From positions 5,022,001 through 5,086,000 of the forward strand of contig JAGTWJ010000001.1 in assembly GCA_020064725.1 (NCBI GenBank): DNA of 64,000 nucleotides. The letters run 5' to 3'. The notes below the pieces were generated by a model that was given only the letters and a program-made list of their open reading frames with translations, was not told where the DNA came from and searched no databases. The position numbers were made by a program, and so were the translations under genes. Positions 48,603-59,552 of the stretch are shown here, in pieces. The DNA comes from Drechslerella dactyloides (Eukaryota; Ascomycota; Orbiliomycetes; Orbiliales; Orbiliaceae). Position 1 is the stretch's first letter; each line of letters opens with the position of its first letter.

Positions 48603-51600
48603 GGGTAACGCGAATTTAGTAGACGAAGATCTAATGCACACTCTTTTCGCTTTTTTTTTTTTTTTTTTCTATATGCAGGCGACTTATTTTGTTGGCGATT
48701 GGGATTATTTTCATTATTTGATTTGAAGCATGTTGAAAACTGCCGGTTTTAGTCTTGCAGGATTTTGAATAACGAGCGTTGGATTTCTTTATTTCTCGAA
48801 CTATGGTGGTATTGATTTGGGGAATTGGTGATTGCCTGTACTGGAGGGGTATATGAATTATGCGGCCTGTATATAACGTATATCGATCATACGAATACAT
48901 GAACTTGACTCAAGACTTAGCTAGGCGGAATCACCGTCCATGCATGATATATGTTCCCAACGTGATCCATCAATACCTCTATATCCGGCCGTCTTGTAGG
49001 CAGTCAGATCGTAGGTAGAATACGTACGCGTCGCGTCAATCTCGCGATAGAAATTATTAAAATGTTTGAAATCGATCATATGTAGGATTCATGGGGCAGG
49101 TCCATGACCCCAATTAATTCTCGATCGATAGTAGTATTCATCGATTACCAGCTACAGCTAGCGGCTTATGCAGCTGTACCTCTGTACATGACATTTACAG
49201 GACGTGCACGGTCTGCATATGTACATCCCGCCTTATCAGTATATTGTATGCGGGGGATCGAGAGTCTTGCATATTGTAGTAGTAGCGTTAGGCTGCGCGT
49301 AGTCTAACTAACTTTTCACATGTCCATGTTATGCAGCGGAGGAGGCGAGATCTTGGGGTGGTATCAGGATGCGCATATGCGGGCTGGTATGCCATCCGGT
49401 GGATGGATACTTGTATGTTGGAAAGTACGTACGCACCGGTTGCATGATTCCGGTTTGATAAGTTGGTGTTTTGCAAGAGGGATTTCGTCTATGCGGTGTT
49501 TAACATGTTTGGATTGTGCGTAGGTTGGCGATTTGATGCGTTATGCATGCGGTCGGTGTGTCTTGAGGCACCCTGCCAGACGAAGGGTGCTAACATGACA
49601 CTTATCGTATCGTATTGGGATACGAGGAACGAAGTGTTAACACGTACTTTGGCGTTTCTGAGGGTGCGGAATGTCGTCTACAAGGGCCAATCGCTGGTGT
49701 TTGTCGGTTCGAGTTAACTTGATGTCGAGCAAGATGCAAGCGGGTTCCCACGATGATTGGTGGAGTGCTGCTAACAGATGTCAAAAGCTGTCGAGAGAGA
49801 CGAGACGTCGAGATGGAAGTTGGTGATACATGATGTCACGGCGGTGCTTAGTCAGACGGCTGTCTCAACGGCGGGCGCCGGCGAAGTCGCAAGATCGCCC
49901 CGCGAGGACTTCACGATTCACCTCTCAGCGCCATTTACGTTACATCGCGGCACGCCGCCCAGCCCTCCTTTTTCACGCCGACGGACGGAACGCTCATACC
50001 CGAGGCTGCCCCTTCACGGCCATGGCCTTGATGGATCGAGATTTAATTCACGACAGGACGGTAACGTACGTACAGCCTGCACGGCCTGGCCTGCGGTGCA
50101 GGTGTGAGGATGCATATGCGCTGCATGCAGGTGTCTAAATTCAGCAGCATGCGGCTTAGGCGCAGATCCAAGAGGCTTGGGCGCGCTCGACTTTTGCCCA
50201 AACACCAACGGTTCGCGTCGTACTGGGTGCTGGATAGGTCGCATATGCATATCGTCATGCCATGAATCGTGTCGACCAAAACTCGCGGTCGCCATTAACC
50301 ACCTTATGCTTTCATGCTCGCGCTCGACACATATTTACTTAGCACCGTTGGCACGTATGGAAGAAGGAAAAACTACGAATTTGCTTGGCTGGAAACGTGG
50401 CTCGCAGGCATGCTCTCGGCTTGCGATCTCGAGACCTCGCGCCCATGGATGTTCCTGGATCGAAACAGTGGCGCGGGGAAAAAAGAGGTCGTTGAGACGA
50501 TGAAATCCTACGTGAACTGAAACCGACAGGCACAGTTCTCGACGTGCCCAGCAGATACCGACCAGAGGGAAAGCGGTCGGTCAATCCATGCAGCATGCTA
50601 CCACGGATGTGATCGTGAAGGGTGGCATCCAATACGGTACACGGGGCGATCGAATCGAACATCACTTCCAACTTCATACCGCAATCTTCAGTTGGCTGTG
50701 CGTGTGCTATTCTTGAACTCCGCATCGGCACAGCACTGACCAGTGGCGATCCACTCACGAGAGCGTCCGCCGGCCTGTCTACCCTGGCTTCCCTGTCGAA
50801 GCTGGGCCGTGAAACCGAAAACCTTGCAGCCTGGATGTGGAGCGCTGCACGGGCGTGGCACGCATACATACGTCAAGTGCAAGAACAAGCGAAGGACATA
50901 ACGAGAAGCACCAAACAGATAGGATGAACGGCACCGCCTGTGCGATTCCAGACGAGCAAGCACGCAGTCCTGCACAGAGGGCTTTATGTATCAGAGAAGG
51001 CCTCCTCGCGAGATGCCGTCAGGTTTTACGGGTTTATTGGACGAGGCTTAAGCTTTTGCTACGCAATACACCGGAGCAAAGTATGCATATGCACGCTGCA
51101 TGCACGGGCAGTTGACTGTTCGAACGGTAGCAGCTGGCTCCCGGTGGTCGGTTTATATATCAACCTGGTGTATTCCTCCTACGCTCTGCGGATTGTAGGG
51201 AGGGTTTGTTCGCCTCCTCTTGAGGTTGACTGCAGTTTTTAATTCCGAAGACTGGTTTTCTACTGTTGATTGATTGCTCGGCCATTGTCTTTTTTTTACA
51301 TCTTCTTGCTCTTCTTCCTTTTCATATGGTTTCATATGATTAGACAATCGAGGAGCGATTGCATGAGGGCGTCCTCGGTTTTAACTTCTGCCCTCCACCC
51401 TTCCTTCTTACTTTGAGCAATCACAGGGTCGATCGACCGCGACACTACGACTAGGTATTACACTCACTCAACAGCCAATTACCAACGCCCTACAAGGGAT
51501 ACCACTTACCCATCGCCAACAAGACAAACTTGGTTTAAAATATAACTGGCGCGATGTCTGCGGCGTAGCAGGGATATATTATTATACATCTGCCATAGCA

Positions 51601-52013
51601 GGCGCCTGTCTGCCCTTTGACGGCTTCTCATTTCTCGCGACCGTTTCGAAGAGGGGCAGGCGACGTTTGGCGGCGGGTGCGGCTCGCCGTCTTTTGTCGA
51701 AACACACTCGACACAGCTCGCGACTGTCTAAAGGACACCAGCAGCGGACTGCTGGAGGCCTAGCCTGAAAATATTCTCAGGCCTGCCCGTTTGCCCTTGA
51801 AGCCTGGCATTCGTTTGTCTTGGTTCTCTTTAATGGCACTGGATACCCGCTACCAAGTCTTTGGATCCGGAGTCGAATGTATCTGGCTATAGCCTTCCCG
51901 TCGATATAGCGTCGCAACTAAACACCACTATCATCTCGCAATCTAGCACTTGCGGGATCTATAACACTTAGCAGGCTAGCCGGCCACAGCGATATCCGAT
52001 TGCTCGATTTATA
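48603..52013. other. 3.4-kb intergenic region
   Basis: No frame looks coding; the longest are about 175 codons and lack protein-like composition. It has a poly-T run at 48651-48668 just after the F-BAR gene. Unit-level direct or inverted repeats of a mobile element were not seen. Confidence 0.5.
48651..48668. repeat. 18-nt poly-T run
   Basis: Uninterrupted T run about 50 nt past the F-BAR gene stop codon, within its probable 3' untranslated region. Confidence 0.85.
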
Positions 52014-53594
52014 ATGCATTACAACTGCACAGAGACACAACGTCCGATACCATGGACACTCCCTGCGCTGCTGGTGGTAGCCGCACTGGCGATCGAAGGT
52101 TGCGACGCACGACCGTGGGGAGACGGTAACGCCATTCCGACTGCGACGGAAGTACGAGACTTGTCGAGAACGAGCAGTGCCAAGTACTTGCAGCCGACAC
52201 CGTTTAATTTCGTGCAGGCGTTTGTGGAGCGTCGGCTGAGGAAGCGGGTGGATTACCCGTGGAGCGTTTGCGGATTTATTGGTGGTGATGTCGGTAGGTG
52301 GACAAATCAAATCACAGTCGAGTCTGAGTGCGACATTGCCAGAAGCGGACGCAGCTATCGATATCGGTAACCTGTTCCGCGACGGCGCGTGCCTGGCTTA
52401 GTCCTCGCAACAACACACATTCTACAACATGGCGACATGAACTGACGTTGGGATTATTGGAATGTAGCTACACCGGCGGTCTGCTCGTCAAATTCGATAT
52501 GTCTGTGGGACACGGAGCACGGTGCTGTCGGCTGCTCGGCGACGGATAGTGAGAGTCTGGCGGTCTTTACTACTTGCGTCGACAAGAATAACAACAATGT
52601 CGACAGCCTCAAGAGCAATACTTGGGTATTCACATGGTGTGTAGAATAACACGCCACGCCGCCATCTTGAATTTGATGTAAATGGTGCCGCTGACGCTCG
52701 TAAACTTACAGCAAAGGAAATGATGAATGCTATCGTAATTCATACGAATCCGTCAATGGTCAGGGATTCACACAGTGGGGCTGCGGCTACTCTGACTGGG
52801 CGACAACAGTCCTCACCGTGCCGAGTGGCGTCGACGGCCAAACCGCCAAGGTACAGCTCACATCGATATATATGGGTGGTATAAGGGATGTGCCGAGCTC
52901 CGAGTCGTCTACATCTACATCCGATTCAGATTCATCCACATCATCATCTTCCTCCTCCTCAACAAATTCGCAATCCTCGACACAATCCTCATCATCCTCA
53001 GGATCGAGTTCCGGATCTATAACTTCTACCAACACTTCCTTGAGCTCCTCGAGCTCCAGCACTACCAGCACAGATAGCACTTCAACCAAATCCACGGAAT
53101 TTCCAGGCACGACGATACCGCCTTCGCCGCGACCAACTGTCATTGCACCGCCCCCACAGACGACCATCATTGCCGGGCCGGACGTCGGCTCCATCGCAGG
53201 TGGCGTAATTGGCGGAGTTGCAGGCCTCGCTGTCATTGCCGCCCTACTCTTCGCGTTCAGAAAACGGCGGGACGACGAGACCGTTCAGATAATATCGGAG
53301 GCGTCGCGGACAAGTCCTGGACCGCGCGACATGGGCGAAATCTACGAGCCGAAGGAGCTGGATGCCACGCCGCGGATACGGAGCGAGCTGCACGGCGACT
53401 CGTCGATAAGGTTAAGTCGAGGGAGGAGTGTCACTGGCATGGCGGAGCTACCAGGATCGCCGGTGCCACAGCCTATACCTCGACCGCCGCCGCCGCCACC
53501 ACCACCGGTAGCAATGGCGAGAGGGTACCCTGGGTATCCCGGCTGGCAGATGCACGACCGCGAGAGCCCGAGTCCGGCGCCCAGACGGATATGA
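52014..53594 (+). CDS. Secreted single-span Cys-rich protein, wall-sensor-like
   Basis: Exons 52014-52293, 52468-52636 and 52712-53594 give 443 residues. The N-terminus has a signal peptide (hydrophobic TLPALLVVAALAIEG). The ectodomain has a Cys-spaced pattern: VCGFIGGDVATPAVC, NSICLWDTEHGAVGC, FTTCVDK, TCKGNDEC and QWGCGYSD. This follows a common ascomycete family of Cys-rich ectodomains with C-terminal anchors. A long Ser/Thr-rich stalk (52905-53095), likely O-glycosylated, leads to one membrane span (GSIAGGVIGGVAGLAVIAALLFAF) and a basic stop-transfer KRRDD. The cytoplasmic tail of about 120 residues is Pro-rich, with a run of nine Pro. The shape is that of Wsc/Mid2-type wall-stress sensors, but the ectodomain is not a clear WSC domain. 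Function as a sensor is inferred from architecture only. Confidence 0.78.
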
Positions 53595-54247
53595 TTTGAT
53601 TTGATTGTTTGTTAGTGTTTTCACTGTTACATATACGGTGGCGGTTACACTAGATCTGCGATTCGATCTAGTCGGGAACAGAGACGGGGGTTGTAATATA
53701 CAGAATGGCGGATGTGGATTTGTTGATGTCCTGGCGTCATGCGGTGGTTTGTTTGCGGGTTGAATTCGTCAAAACCGGGCAGTCTTTGGGCTGTGCAGGT
53801 TTTTCGACTTGAATTCATTCTTTTTTTTTCTCTTCTTTTTGTTCCTCATCCGCATTCTGTTTCTCATAGCGTATTTATTTTCGAGATACAATATAGTAAT
53901 GACTGTACCTATTGGCGTCTCTTCTATCCGAATATAATATTCGATTCACCGTTTGATTCAGCACGCGCGCACGTGAGACGAGGTACTAGAGAGTGTGTAT
54001 GTCGCATGCATCTGGAGCGTGCGCTAAGTGCGCGTGTTTAAGTCAAATATGCGCGAATACATTGATACTGATATTCTAGCTCCGAGTCCACACTTTAGCT
54101 AGGTCGTAAATGCGTCAATGACGCTCACGTGTGGCGTTGAAGAAGCAGGAACTCGACGTTCATAGATTTATGACGAATGGATCAAGATATAAAGCGTCGA
54201 CTGACATTGATTTCTTGATGTCTGCCGGAGTATTTATATAAGACGTC
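53595..54247. other. Intergenic region
   Basis: It contains the 3' flank of the wall-sensor-like gene and the promoter of the next gene. TATTTATATAAG at 54231-54242, only a few bases before the next start codon, resembles a TATA element but is too close to the ATG to serve that start in the usual way. Confidence 0.45.
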
Positions 54248-55942
54248 ATGAAGCCCACGATTCCACATATACCAACCTTCACCGTCATTCTACTCCATCT
54301 CCTCAGCCCTACGGCGGCCTTCCTCTACGGCATCGTCCGCGGAGATGCTAACGGTAACCTACCTCCCCGCGTCGACAAAGTCGACAGCGTCGGCGAGGCA
54401 AACTGCTTCAGCGTCCTGGCGCAGAAATCTGGGCAACTGCCACGGCTGCCAAACACCAATTTTGACCGCATGATACGCGGGCCGTACAACGTCGCGCACA
54501 CTTCCGCGCGGCCGGTCGACAAACGCCCGCTCAAGTATCTTGCCGTTGCAAATTGGTCCGGCAGCGCGCAAGTGCAGGCTATGAAGCTCTACTCGTCCGA
54601 GGGCTGCGAAGCGGGAAATCTCGTCATGATCATCCGCTGGTATAGCCGCCTGAACGTCATTCAGATCGCGGACCTCATCGACTCATCATATCTCGACATT
54701 ATGCCGACGCGCATCCAGAGTCTCCAGCCCATCACTACCATTGCACCGGTAACGAGCGACGACCCAGAGACGGAGGCCGAGGCAATCGACTTCACGGCAG
54801 AAGTTATCGATAATCCGGATATAATGAAGCCCGGGTCGGTTTACATCCCGTCGATACCGAACAATGGCAACGATAACACGGCGCCGCAGTACTGCGACGG
54901 CATCGTGCAGATCAACCAGGGTGTGAAGAGCACGATGGAGGCGCTCAGCTCGCTCAGCGAGGAGAACCAGAGCGACGGTGCGTCGCAGATCAATTGGCTG
55001 GTCACCTACCTGAAACGACTGCTCTCCTTCCTCGCGCCAGGCGGGCAGAAACCTCCCAGCGGCAGGAAACCGAAGGGCCTTGACACGCTGCAGTTCACCT
55101 GCACGCCGTTGCTGCAGATGGCGTATGTGCTGTTTCCCGGCCAGGAGGAGAGCTTGGTGGCAGATCTCCCAGTGGGAACGGTAGAGGCTGTAGAGGCCGG
55201 GGTGCAGGCCGCCCCTGCTAATATACCGAACGAACAGACATTACGGCTCAATGTTGATGCAGGAAGCCTCAATGATATGAGTGGCCAACAATTAGGAGAC
55301 GTTGGCACTGCCGTCTCATCAGAGCTGCAGCCGCCTCGACGGACGCGGGGAAGGAAGAAGAAGACGACAGAGCAGTCGGGAGAACAACAGCAAGTGCCAA
55401 AGAGGGGGCCGAGGGCAAGAAATCTCCGCGAGAAAAACAATGTTAACATCCTACAAGAGCTAGAATCGATCGTCAACCCTCCCAAAAAGAACCTCAAGAC
55501 GGACGCCCCGACTTTACAACCGGGGAGTTTCTGGGAAACCATGCTTCAGCAGCAGCAGCAACAGCAGCAGCCGTATGGGTCAGTTGAGGGTGGATATGGC
55601 CTGTTCGAACCAGGGTGGTCGCTGCTAAACTTCAACCCGCTGGGCGATCCGACGGAGCCAACTCTGCCAACTTTGTTCGACCTTAATGTTGACAATGAGA
55701 ATCCACTGGGGGCATTCGGCAATCATTTGGACCCAGTGCTAGCAGAATACCTGAGAATGATGCCAGCGGAGACTTTCGATGCTTTTGGGGCGGGTGGAGA
55801 TGGGGTTGAAGTTAAGGAAGAAGTTGAGGTAAAGCTGGAGCCGAACGCTCAGGCTCAGGCGGGGATGCAGGCAGAGGCGCAGGCTGGTGGAGCAAATGCT
55901 GATGCCGAACCAGATATGAAGATTGAAGATGAGATGTTCTAA
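54248..55942 (+). CDS. Intronless protein with signal peptide and nuclear-type motifs
   Basis: A single exon of 564 residues; I do not recognise the family. Residues about 9-26 are hydrophobic (TFTVILLHLLSPTAAFLYG), a good signal peptide or anchor. The next about 130 residues look folded, with CFSVLAQKSG, YLAVANWSGSAQVQAMKLYSSEGC and VMIIRWYSRLNVIQIADL. The second half is disordered: a basic RRTRGRKKKTTE patch near residue 362, a PKRGPRARNLREK patch near 386, a poly-Gln run near 432-442, and an acidic C-terminus. That C-terminus has three matches to the SUMO consensus (VKEE, VKLE, MKIE). A secreted protein with nuclear-localisation-like patches is unusual. It may be a host-directed or cell-surface protein, or the N-terminal helix may not be a true signal peptide. 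Single-exon structure stands out among its multi-exon neighbours. Confidence 0.7.
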   Translation: MKPTIPHIPTFTVILLHLLSPTAAFLYGIVRGDANGNLPPRVDKVDSVGEANCFSVLAQKSGQLPRLPNTNFDRMIRGPYNVAHTSARPVDKRPLKYLAVANWSGSAQVQAMKLYSSEGCEAGNLVMIIRWYSRLNVIQIADLIDSSYLDIMPTRIQSLQPITTIAPVTSDDPETEAEAIDFTAEVIDNPDIMKPGSVYIPSIPNNGNDNTAPQYCDGIVQINQGVKSTMEALSSLSEENQSDGASQINWLVTYLKRLLSFLAPGGQKPPSGRKPKGLDTLQFTCTPLLQMAYVLFPGQEESLVADLPVGTVEAVEAGVQAAPANIPNEQTLRLNVDAGSLNDMSGQQLGDVGTAVSSELQPPRRTRGRKKKTTEQSGEQQQVPKRGPRARNLREKNNVNILQELESIVNPPKKNLKTDAPTLQPGSFWETMLQQQQQQQQPYGSVEGGYGLFEPGWSLLNFNPLGDPTEPTLPTLFDLNVDNENPLGAFGNHLDPVLAEYLRMMPAETFDAFGAGGDGVEVKEEVEVKLEPNAQAQAGMQAEAQAGGANADAEPDMKIEDEMF

Positions 55943-56369
55943 TAGAGGTTTATTTGTATATCTGCGCGATTATTTCACGAAATATTTTTGCATACAGCCA
56001 TCGAATCTGGATATCTAGATCTTAACAACTGGTATAATGATTTATTATAAGCTTGCCATGTATGAATGCAAAGGTACTACTTACCTGGATGCCGCTGAGT
56101 CTATATCAACTGGTGATATAAAAAAACATCAATCGTCATTGACCGTCTAACATTGGTTTCACGGTCTGCGAATTAATCGAATTCAAAGCCATCTGTTGCA
56201 GAAAACGCGTTGTCGCCAACATCCAACGGCGTCATCGCGCCGGCGTCCCGGCCAGCCAGCCAATCACGAGACCGCTGTCGCCGCAGCCCGACGGACGCAC
56301 TTCGAAGTACGTCGTACCACTCTCCTCCTCCATCGACCTTCCCTCTGCATCTCCGTCACCACCACCGCC
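55943..56369. other. Intergenic promoter region
   Basis: This separates two + strand genes. The last about 100 nt are C/T-rich, consistent with the leader of the UPF0132 gene. No coding frame is supported. Confidence 0.45.
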
Positions 56370-57304
56370 ATGTCCGACTGGGCGCCCTACCAGTCCACCG
56401 ACCCGGAAGCCCAGCGCTCGTCCCTACGCTCGCCACCGCCCGGCAGCAGCTTCTTCGGCGGCAGCTCCTCACCGCCACCGCCGCAGAGCCATGTTCACAA
56501 TCCCTGGGGCGACAGCAGATCCTACAGTCCGTCGAATGTGATACAACCGGAGAGCAATGCGGTTGCTAGTGGTAGCAACGCGGGCGCGGGCGCGGGCGCG
56601 GTGACGGGCTTTGGCAGCAACAGGGAGTTTGTGAACCAGTTTGAGACGAGCCTGCCCATACGGTATGTCGAGATATTGTCGTCGCCCCCAAGCATAATGC
56701 CCGGTGTACGTAAGCGTGTATAATTCATAGAAGGGAGGCTAATCTACGGGTGTATGTGATATATAGATTAGATGTCGAAGCCGCCCTCGCGTATATACTC
56801 CTACCGCCCGCTGGCGGCGTGCTCCTCCTTCTCCTCGAGCATAACAGCGATTACGTCCGGTATTACCGCCCGCTCCAGCCAGCCTACATATTGATATACC
56901 ATCCAGCCCACCCCATGTCTCTGGACACCGGGTGGGGTGTTATATTCTCTGGCCATGTACTGACGACGGTGTCGTTCTAGCTTCCACGCATGGCAGTCGG
57001 CGCTGCTGTTCACGGGCATGTTCATCCTACACATCATCTTCTCGTGGTCCGGATTCTTCTCGTGGTTGTTGTTCTTCGGCGACTTGTCGTTGATCGTGTA
57101 CTTGAGTGTGCGGGCGTATAGCGATGGTATGTACACATCCCCCAAATATATCTTCTACTCGTCTTATATATCGAAGGCGCAGCGATCGTGCTATGGTGTC
57201 GGAGAACAAGGCTAACATGTCAAATCGGTGTAGCTGACACTCTGGACCGGTTCGAGATTCCGTATGTTGGCGCGTGGGCAAGTTCGTTCGTCGACGAGGA
57301 GTAG
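56370..57304 (+). CDS. UPF0132/DUF4870-type membrane protein
   Basis: Exons 56370-56662, 56767-56859, 56981-57126 and 57234-57304 give 200 residues. The first about 95 residues are Ser/Pro/Gly-rich and disordered. The membrane part has LAYILLPPAGGVLLLLLEHNSDYVRFHAWQSALLF in outline, then FILHIIFSWSGFFSWLLFFGDL and LIVYLSVRAYSDADTLDRFEIPYVG. The VRFHAWQS step between the first and second spans and the C-terminal RFEIPYVG are hallmarks of this small three-span family, found in bacteria, archaea and fungi. Its biochemical role is not known; a site in internal membranes is an inference. The gene is convergent with the next one, 459 nt apart. Confidence 0.85.
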
Positions 57305-57763
57305 ACGCGCTGTATCGGCCCTGTTGAGCTATTTTACCGTAACGATACGTTTCTTGAGACGGCGGCGAGGCCAGTAGTTGGGAATATATCTTGAATTGTG
57401 TGTACAACAGCGAGCTATTGTTGTCTTTCTCTTGGATGTTTTTTACGTCAAGTGGTTCTCTTGCACTCTTCTATACCGGCGTTTGGACTGACGGTTTTGA
57501 GTCGTGGCCGCTCAAGTTTTGGATGCGCTTCTTCGAGAGGGTCCATGATATATTCCTCTAATAATGATAATTATTTTGATATCTCCATATACGGCATTCT
57601 ATTGTGATCACTCTACTACGCGACATCATCACTATTTCGTATATACGTCTACTCCATATAAGGCTTGATCATCCAATATCAAGCCGATATCGACGATTGA
57701 TATCAAGAACACGAAATCATCCTACAACTAGAATTTCAATCTGTCCACACAGCCAAACTGATG
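57305..57763. other. Short convergent intergenic region
   Basis: It lies between two convergent stop codons, so it holds both 3' untranslated regions. No coding frame is supported. Confidence 0.5.
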
Positions 57764-59341
57764 TCAACGAAATTTGTCTGCCAACGCCCTTAGCATCTTC
57801 ATCGTCTGCTCTTCCTTCTGCCGATGCACCTGCAGCCGCTCCTCACGCTCTACTTTGCGCGCCCGCAACAGCGCCTCCCTCCGCAACTCCCGCTCGTTCT
57901 TCTTCCGCTCCATCGCCGCCTTCTGTTGCAGGAAGCTTTCATCGCCGCCCATCAGCGTCCCTTCACCGACTTCCTCCACATCAGCCTGCTTGGCGTCTGC
58001 GAACGCGCGGTTGGCGGCGGCGGTCTCTCGCTTCTTCTCCAGCTGACGTTCGCGGGAGCCGGGCTCGGCGCGGGGGACGAGTTCGTCGAGACGCTCACGT
58101 TCGAGTTTGTGCTCTTTCTTGCGATGGTAACGCAGGTCTGCGCGGCGGAGATCTGCTTCCTCGTCGTCGAGTTCTGCGTGTATACTGCGTTAGCTTTGCC
58201 TTTGGGGAGACACGTAAGGGTCAATGAGGGATCTTATCTCTACCTCTTTGCAATTCTAGGTCTTGGCTTGTTGGGACTTTTGCGCCGGCTGCTGGTTTAG
58301 AGATACTGTCTGGTAAGGACGGGCCGATGATGTCGCTGTCATCGCTGTCGTTGCCGTCTTTCATTTCGACGTCTCCCGAGCCTGCTGCAGAGGGGGTGTA
58401 GTCGCCGTCGAGCTTCTGGAGGGCGCGGGTAAGCTCCTCGTCGGTCATATTGCGGATTCGCGACTCTGTTTGCTCCAGCGACTCATCGCCGCCAGCGTCA
58501 TGTTTCCTAAGATCGCGGCTCCTCTTCTCATGTCGGCCATGGTCCCTATCCCTGTCTCTGTCCCCACCCCTATCTTTGTCTCTGTCTCTATCTCTGTCCT
58601 TGTCTCTGTTGCTGTGCCGGTGTTGCCTATCGCGATCGCGCTCGCGATCACGCTCCCCGTCTCTTGGGCGTTTATCCCGATGCTTGTCCTTGCTCTTTTC
58701 GCTGTCGCGTTCCCGGTCACGGTCGCGAGAGTGGTCTCGCCGAGAGTGCTTGTGGCTGCCCTGGTGCTTGAGATAGTCGTCCCATCTGGGTAGTGTGGCA
58801 TCGCTGTCAATCTGAGCTTTGTAGCTCGTATCATACCATCCTGCCGCTAGTTCCCCGAGGTTCCTCCAACAATCAGCTTTAGATCCAAATGAACAGACAG
58901 GGTATGCATCAAGAAGTCGAGAACGGCTGTCAATTGCTGGAGGGTGTGAAAGCTTGGGACATACCATCTTCCGACGAAGCGTTTGAAGCGGTCCCGCACG
59001 TCGCGCAGGTCGAGCTCCATTATGTCGAGCTTCTTTTGGACATCTAGGTACTTTGCGAACATAGGAAAGTAAGACGGTAGGGAGACCTCGTAGTCGAGCA
59101 GTTTCGCGTTCGAGGGTAGGAGGACTGGTGCGACAGACGTGGGCTTTGGCGATGCCGAGACGCGATGACGATGGCTGTCGCGGTCATGGTGACGCTTGCG
59201 ATCTCGATCCCTGTCTCTATCTCTCTCTCTGTCTCGATGCCGTTCATGGTGGTGGTGACGGCCAGGGGAGTGTGAGTCGTCGGTGGGCGAGCGGGAGCGG
59301 TGCCGGCTGTTGTGGCTGTGGCGGTCGCGATGGCTGGACAT
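57764..59341 (-). CDS. Arg/Asp/His-rich conserved nuclear protein, splicing-factor-like
   Basis: Exons 59341-58965, 58863-58244 and 58173-57764 give 468 residues. The first about 60 residues are Arg/Asp/His/Ser-rich. A conserved block follows: LDYEVSLPSYFPMFAKYLDVQKKLDIMELD, then RDRFKRFVGRWNLGELAAGWYD, completed across the first intron. A second Arg-Asp/Arg-Glu repeat (about 58500-58770) is like alternating-charge regions of splicing factors. Then comes RIRNMTDEELTRALQKLDGDY, an acidic DDSDIIGPSLPD segment resembling the GPALPP motif, and a C-terminal charged helix ending QTMKMLRALADKF. The composition points to nuclear speckle or spliceosome association, by inference. I do not assign a gene name. 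The start at 59341 was chosen because the frame upstream lacks family-like sequence. Confidence 0.8.
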
Positions 59342-59552
59342 GTTGGCGGTGAGGTTGAAGAGGGAAGAGATGAGGATGTTCGGCTGGCTGGACGCGAGAA
59401 ACGACCACACCTTCAACACACGCAGCCAGACATACATCCATCTCCACCCGACAGTCTTTCTGCAATCTACACTCTTTGACTACCTCTTCCCGGCCTCTGT
59501 ACGCCATAGCATCGCGGGCCACGACTGGCGGCGGACTGTACAGAGTTATATA
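59342..59552. promoter_or_regulatory. Bidirectional promoter between two divergent genes
   Basis: Only 211 nt separate the start codons of the Arg/Asp-rich protein (-) and TRAPPC12 (+). Both promoters and both leaders must overlap or be very short. TTATATAATG just before the TRAPPC12 start is A/T-rich but probably too close to the ATG to be a TATA box. Confidence 0.6.
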
